Shown here piece after piece: positions 60,383 through 64,000 of a stretch of 64,000 nucleotides of DNA. The notes beneath the pieces were generated by a model, which worked only from the letters and a program-made list of their open reading frames with translations, was not told the DNA's origin and searched no databases. The stretch is from Multifurca ochricompacta. Lineage: Eukaryota; Basidiomycota; Agaricomycetes; Russulales; Russulaceae. A program made the translations under genes and the position numbers. Every line of letters begins with the position of its first letter. Within the stretch, counting starts at the first letter, position 1. Where the stretch lies: the NCBI GenBank assembly GCA_022496185.1, contig WTXG01000017.1:124001-188000 (forward strand), given 5' to 3'.

Positions 60383-62231
60383 TCAAAGATATGCGCTGTC
60401 CACTCCCCGAATAATATCGTCTGACCCCCAGAATCCATCGTGGTCCCAACGACCGAGCCCTTCACCAGACTCATGTGCCCAACCCAGTCGATCGAGCGCC
60501 AGGCTTGCGGCACGGACAAAGAGCGTGCCATCGAGCACCTCACGCCCCTTTAACCCGCCCTTACCTCCGCCTGAGAAATATCCCGAGGGGCGATCACCCC
60601 AACGTAGGGCGAACGTAGCGAGCGAACGCACTGCCTTGGGTAGGTGTTCCTCCGGATGTGCGACGGCGTTAATGATGATGCGCCCCCATGGCCCACCGGG
60701 GGCTGTGAGGGGCTTGCGTGTAGCCGATGGTGGTACTGGCGCTGCTGGGGGCGCGGAAAGTCGAGCACGAGTATCAGAGTAAAATCCTTCGATGGGGAGA
60801 GAGCTGTTGCCCCTTGAGATGTACCATGCAGCACATGTTGCAAGGTACGCCTTGAGAAGGGTCAGGCGGCTCGCGAGGGGAACACAAGGATAGGGGGACC
60901 GTTCCGAGGGAAGGACGAGAGTGAGCAAGAAAATTGCGGACGTGACAAGATGCGCGCTGCGTGAGATGAGTATGACGTGGAAATGTGAGAGGAGTTGCAC
61001 CTACATGAAGAAGTCTGCGTTGAAAGGACGGCCACTGTCGCCGCGCGCTTCCCAACCGCCTATTGCGAACCAGATAACGTTGCCCCACGCGACTTCCTCT
61101 ACCATTCCCTCTAGCCTCTTCTCAACATCTGCATCGCTACATGTGCCGTCCAGCCATTCCTCCGCCCATTCGTTTACCAATTGAACAACCAATTCGCCTG
61201 AACTTTCCAGAACAACTGTGTATTGACTTGCCTCCTCTTGCGAAGAACCGATGACGCTCGGTGTGAGCTTTGGGTGATCACGGATCCGGCGGAGAAACGC
61301 AAATGTGGGCCGCTTCTCTTCGAGACTTGGGGGAGCAATGCGCAAAAAAGAGAGCGTGGATGTCAATCCTGCGAGGATACCAGGTTCTGGTGATTTGGCG
61401 AAGAACGACGGTGAAACTACCTCCGTTTGTTCGCTCTTGTGGACGGCAGCGTTCGCCAAGCCTGACATATATCAACTTTAGATTTCCAGATACCGGAAAC
61501 AACACACCCTCTGCAACTTGTCCAAGGACGCCAAATTCGAATCCGTATGCGAGATGAATGAACGGATGTATGAGGCCCGCCAAGAGCCTATTCAACATCT
61601 CCGGGTGCTTTTTTCCTTTACCAACGTTCTTTATGTCTTGCACACTGTCAGCCGCCAGATCTGGGTCGAAATTGGACGAAGACGACAAAATGAAACGTTC
61701 AAATGCCTCATTGGGCGTGTGGTCGCGAAGATACTCAGAAAAGTATGCGAGATACGAAGCATAATACCTATAGTCACAGTTAAAACACGTGAAAAAGAAC
61801 AATGTACTCTTTCGAAATAGGTACTTACTGAGCATCGCCGAGGTGCTCTACGAAGTTCTTGTCCGTAATTGGCTCAGGACTCTTAAAGGCAGGTTTGAGG
61901 TAGTCGTGAGTTCCGTAGGCATCCTTTATGATTTCCGGCGATGCACCAAGGGCGTAGATTGCAAAAACATGGTGCGTAACGTGACTACAATCGAGATGGG
62001 AGAGAAACTCAGGACCAGGTTGTTGTGCGTTAGACAGGACCCGACATACTTATGGAAACCCCTGTCGTTAAAAAAGATGTGGTAAGTCTCGCGGTTATGC
62101 CGAAGAACGCTCAAGAGAGCTTGAGCACTGGCCGAAGTAAGACCAGGTAGAGGTGCAATCCCAGTTGAGAGAGGGACAGCATAAAGTTTATCGAGTAGGT
62201 CAGAATTTTTGTCACTACCTCGGGAATCCAT
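60383..62231 (-). CDS. Questin-oxidase-like protein (DUF4243), gene 2
   Basis: Five exons in frame: 62050-62231, 61829-61984, 61508-61767, 61005-61461 and 60383-60956, giving 542 residues. The family (PF14027) includes AflY/HypA of aflatoxin synthesis and questin oxidase GedK, which carry out Baeyer-Villiger-type ring opening of anthraquinone-like polyketides. Substrates in Agaricomycetes are unknown. Conserved blocks here are LLSVLRHNRETYHIFFNDRG, HHVFAIYALGASPEII, YYASYLAYFSEYLRDHTPNE, ALAGLIHPFIHLAYGFEFG-like LLAGLIHPFIHLAYGFEF, EKRPTFAFLRRIRDHPK, VEEVAWGNVIWFAIGGWEA and LDGTLFVRAASLALDRLGWA. No signal peptide is seen, so it is probably cytosolic. No polyketide synthase is visible in the window. 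It lies between two paralogues on the same strand. Confidence 0.88.
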
Positions 62232-62460
62232 GGATGAAGAGAAGAGATGAGAAAAGAGAAATTAAAGCCCAAAAATCCGTTCCGTTTATATAATTTTATA
62301 TTTAACATGAGTGGAACGCTTCGGACAGATAGCAGACGACGTCATCGTCTGGTCATGCGAATTTGGATTACTAATAACAGAAAATTCCCCACATCACAAG
62401 TTAACGTACAACGAATAACAGAATACAAAATACACACCCCCGGGGTTCTTCTCAATGTGC

Positions 62461-64000
62461 TCATTCACGATCCCATTGGCCCAACTCGTGACCTGACTCG
62501 TGCGCCCAGCCGAGCCTATTCATCATCAATCCAGCCACCCGCACAAAAAGTGTGCCATCCAGAGCTTCCCGATCTTTGAGACCGCTATCACCCCCGGCAA
62601 AATATCCAGGCGAACGATCGCCCCAACGCACTCCAAAAGCCGCCAGCGCGCGAGTTGTGCTGGGTAGGTGCGCATCGGGGTGCACGATGCTATTCGTGAT
62701 GATACGCTCCCACGGCCCGCTGCGTGCGCTGAGCGCCTTGCGCGACATGAACGGCAAGGGCTGCACCATCGCTGGCGCGGTCAGCTGCTCGCGTGTGGTC
62801 GAGAAAAACTCCTCGATGTGAAGAGCGCCGCGCTGGCCGTGCGAGATATATCGTCCTGCGCACGTCAAGACGTACGCCTTGAACAGGGTCAGGCGGTTCG
62901 AGAGCGAGAGCGAGGGGTAAGGGACATTTCGGGAAGGTAGAACGAGCGCGAGCAAGAAATAGGCGGAGGTCACGAGGGACATCCTATAGCAAGCGTTTTT
63001 TTTAGGCCCGTTCGGGAAACTCGTGGTGGATACGCACATGGAAAAGTCTGCCTTGAAAGGTTGTCCGCTATCCCGCGAGTTCCAGCCTCCGATTCCAAAG
63101 CAGATGACGTTTCCCCATATCACTTCTTCTACCATTCCCTCGAGTCTTTTCTCGACGTCTGCCTCATTGCGCGTGCCTTCCAGCCATTCCTCAGTCCACT
63201 TGTTCACGAGCTCGGTGATGGCATCGCCTGTGCTCTTCAAAATGTCAGGATACCGCCTCCTTTCCTCTCCCGGAGAACCGATCGCATCGTCTGCGAACTT
63301 TGGGTGGTCTTGAATCCGAGAGAGAAGGGTGAATGTTGGCCGTTTCTCATGGAAGACCGGTGTTCTACGTGGGACAAGAGGGAGCATGAATCTCCCCATG
63401 ATGTGAATGGGTTCTCTAGCCCTGCCGAAAAGAGACTGTGGCACGACCTCGCTCTGCTCATTAGCATAGACCGCAGCCACAGCCAAACCTAATCATAAGC
63501 CAAAAAAATCAGGATACTTGGTAGACGCAAGAAACTCTCAGCAAATAATAATAATAATCATGTATACCTTCAGCAATTTGTCCCGGAATGCCGAGCTCCC
63601 ATCCATAGGCCAAATGAATGAAGGGGAATGCATGGCCAGCCAGCAGCCGGTTGAGCATCTCAGGGTGCTTCTTCTTTCCTTCACCCCCTCTTTTCTTGTC
63701 CTGCGCGATAATGTAATTCAAGTTGAGGACAAAGTTCGCAGGGAGGGTTAAGATGAAATGCTCCAATGCCTCGCCGGGCGTGTGATGAACAAGATACTCA
63801 GAAAAGTACGCGAGATAGCCGGCATAATACCTGAGACCGCGGCATCGCGTCATTTCTTATTAAACTATCTTGATACCCTGCCCAGGCACTTTACCCACCT
63901 TTGATCGCCAAGATGGTCCAGATAATTCTTGTCCGTGATAGGCTCAGGACTTTCGACCATTGGCTTGAGACGTTCGTGAGTCCCATACGCCTCTGTCATA
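62461..64000 (-). CDS. Questin-oxidase-like protein (DUF4243), gene 3, 5' end outside the window
   Basis: Visible exons: 63899-64000 (continues right), 63568-63830, 63038-63488 and 62461-62983, all in phase, ending in WDRE and TGA at 62461-62463. The blocks match gene 2: EAYGTHERLKPMVESPEPIT, RYYAGYLAYFSEYLVHHTPG, EKRPTFTLLSRIQDHPKF, VEEVIWGNVICFGIGGWNS and LDGTLFVRVAGLMMNRLGWA. The intron at 62984-63037 is 54 bp, contains no stop and keeps the frame, so unspliced mRNA would code for 18 extra residues. The first part of the protein (about 70-90 residues by comparison with gene 2) lies beyond position 64000. Confidence 0.85.

Overview
The window is nuclear DNA of a filamentous basidiomycete, most likely an Agaricomycete. 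Genes are broken by many short introns (about 45-120 bp), and the products fit this group: a PriA/CPL1-type secreted cysteine-rich protein, a TFIID TAF11 subunit, an Sfp1-like regulator, DUF3433 and EamA membrane proteins, a divergent beta-tubulin, and a tandem run of questin-oxidase-like (DUF4243) genes. No rRNA, tRNA or CRISPR array could be supported. Splice sites were placed by eye from GT/GC..AG borders, reading phase and family conservation; no transcript data were available.

Layout. (1) 1-9,081 is a transposon island. Two related Ty3/gypsy-type LTR retrotransposons lie on the minus strand. The left copy (A) has inserted into the pol gene of the right copy (B), and both are full of stop codons. 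Each has an LTR next to an 11-nt primer-binding sequence complementary to the predicted 5' end of its own transcript, as in Tf1-type self-priming. Next come a TE-like spacer with a possible third LTR, and then a 1,622-bp Tc1/mariner-derived perfect-length palindrome (785-bp arms, 52-bp loop, TA target duplication). (2) 9.1-45.7 kb is gene-poor and very rich in simple repeats and long poly-G/poly-C runs. It holds five genes: the PriA/CPL1-like gene (10.4-11.6, minus), an orphan 833-residue disordered protein (14.7-17.4, minus), a C2H2 factor resembling Iec1 of INO80 (18.7-20.1, minus), TAF11 (20.2-21.3, plus, divergent from the previous gene across 168 bp) and an Sfp1-like regulator (38.2-40.3, plus). 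(3) 46-64 kb is more compact and lacks the long G/C runs seen further left: an EamA/DMT transporter and a decayed paralogue, a 15-exon DUF3433 membrane protein, beta-tubulin, and then, on the minus strand, three questin-oxidase-like genes. The first of these is frameshifted, the second intact, and the third runs off the right edge.

How the parts relate. The Iec1-like and TAF11 genes share one intergenic promoter region and both act in RNA polymerase II transcription or chromatin. The three DUF4243 genes are a local tandem expansion at different stages of decay. The palindromic Tc1 derivative would form a long hairpin if transcribed, so it is a candidate natural trigger of RNA silencing.
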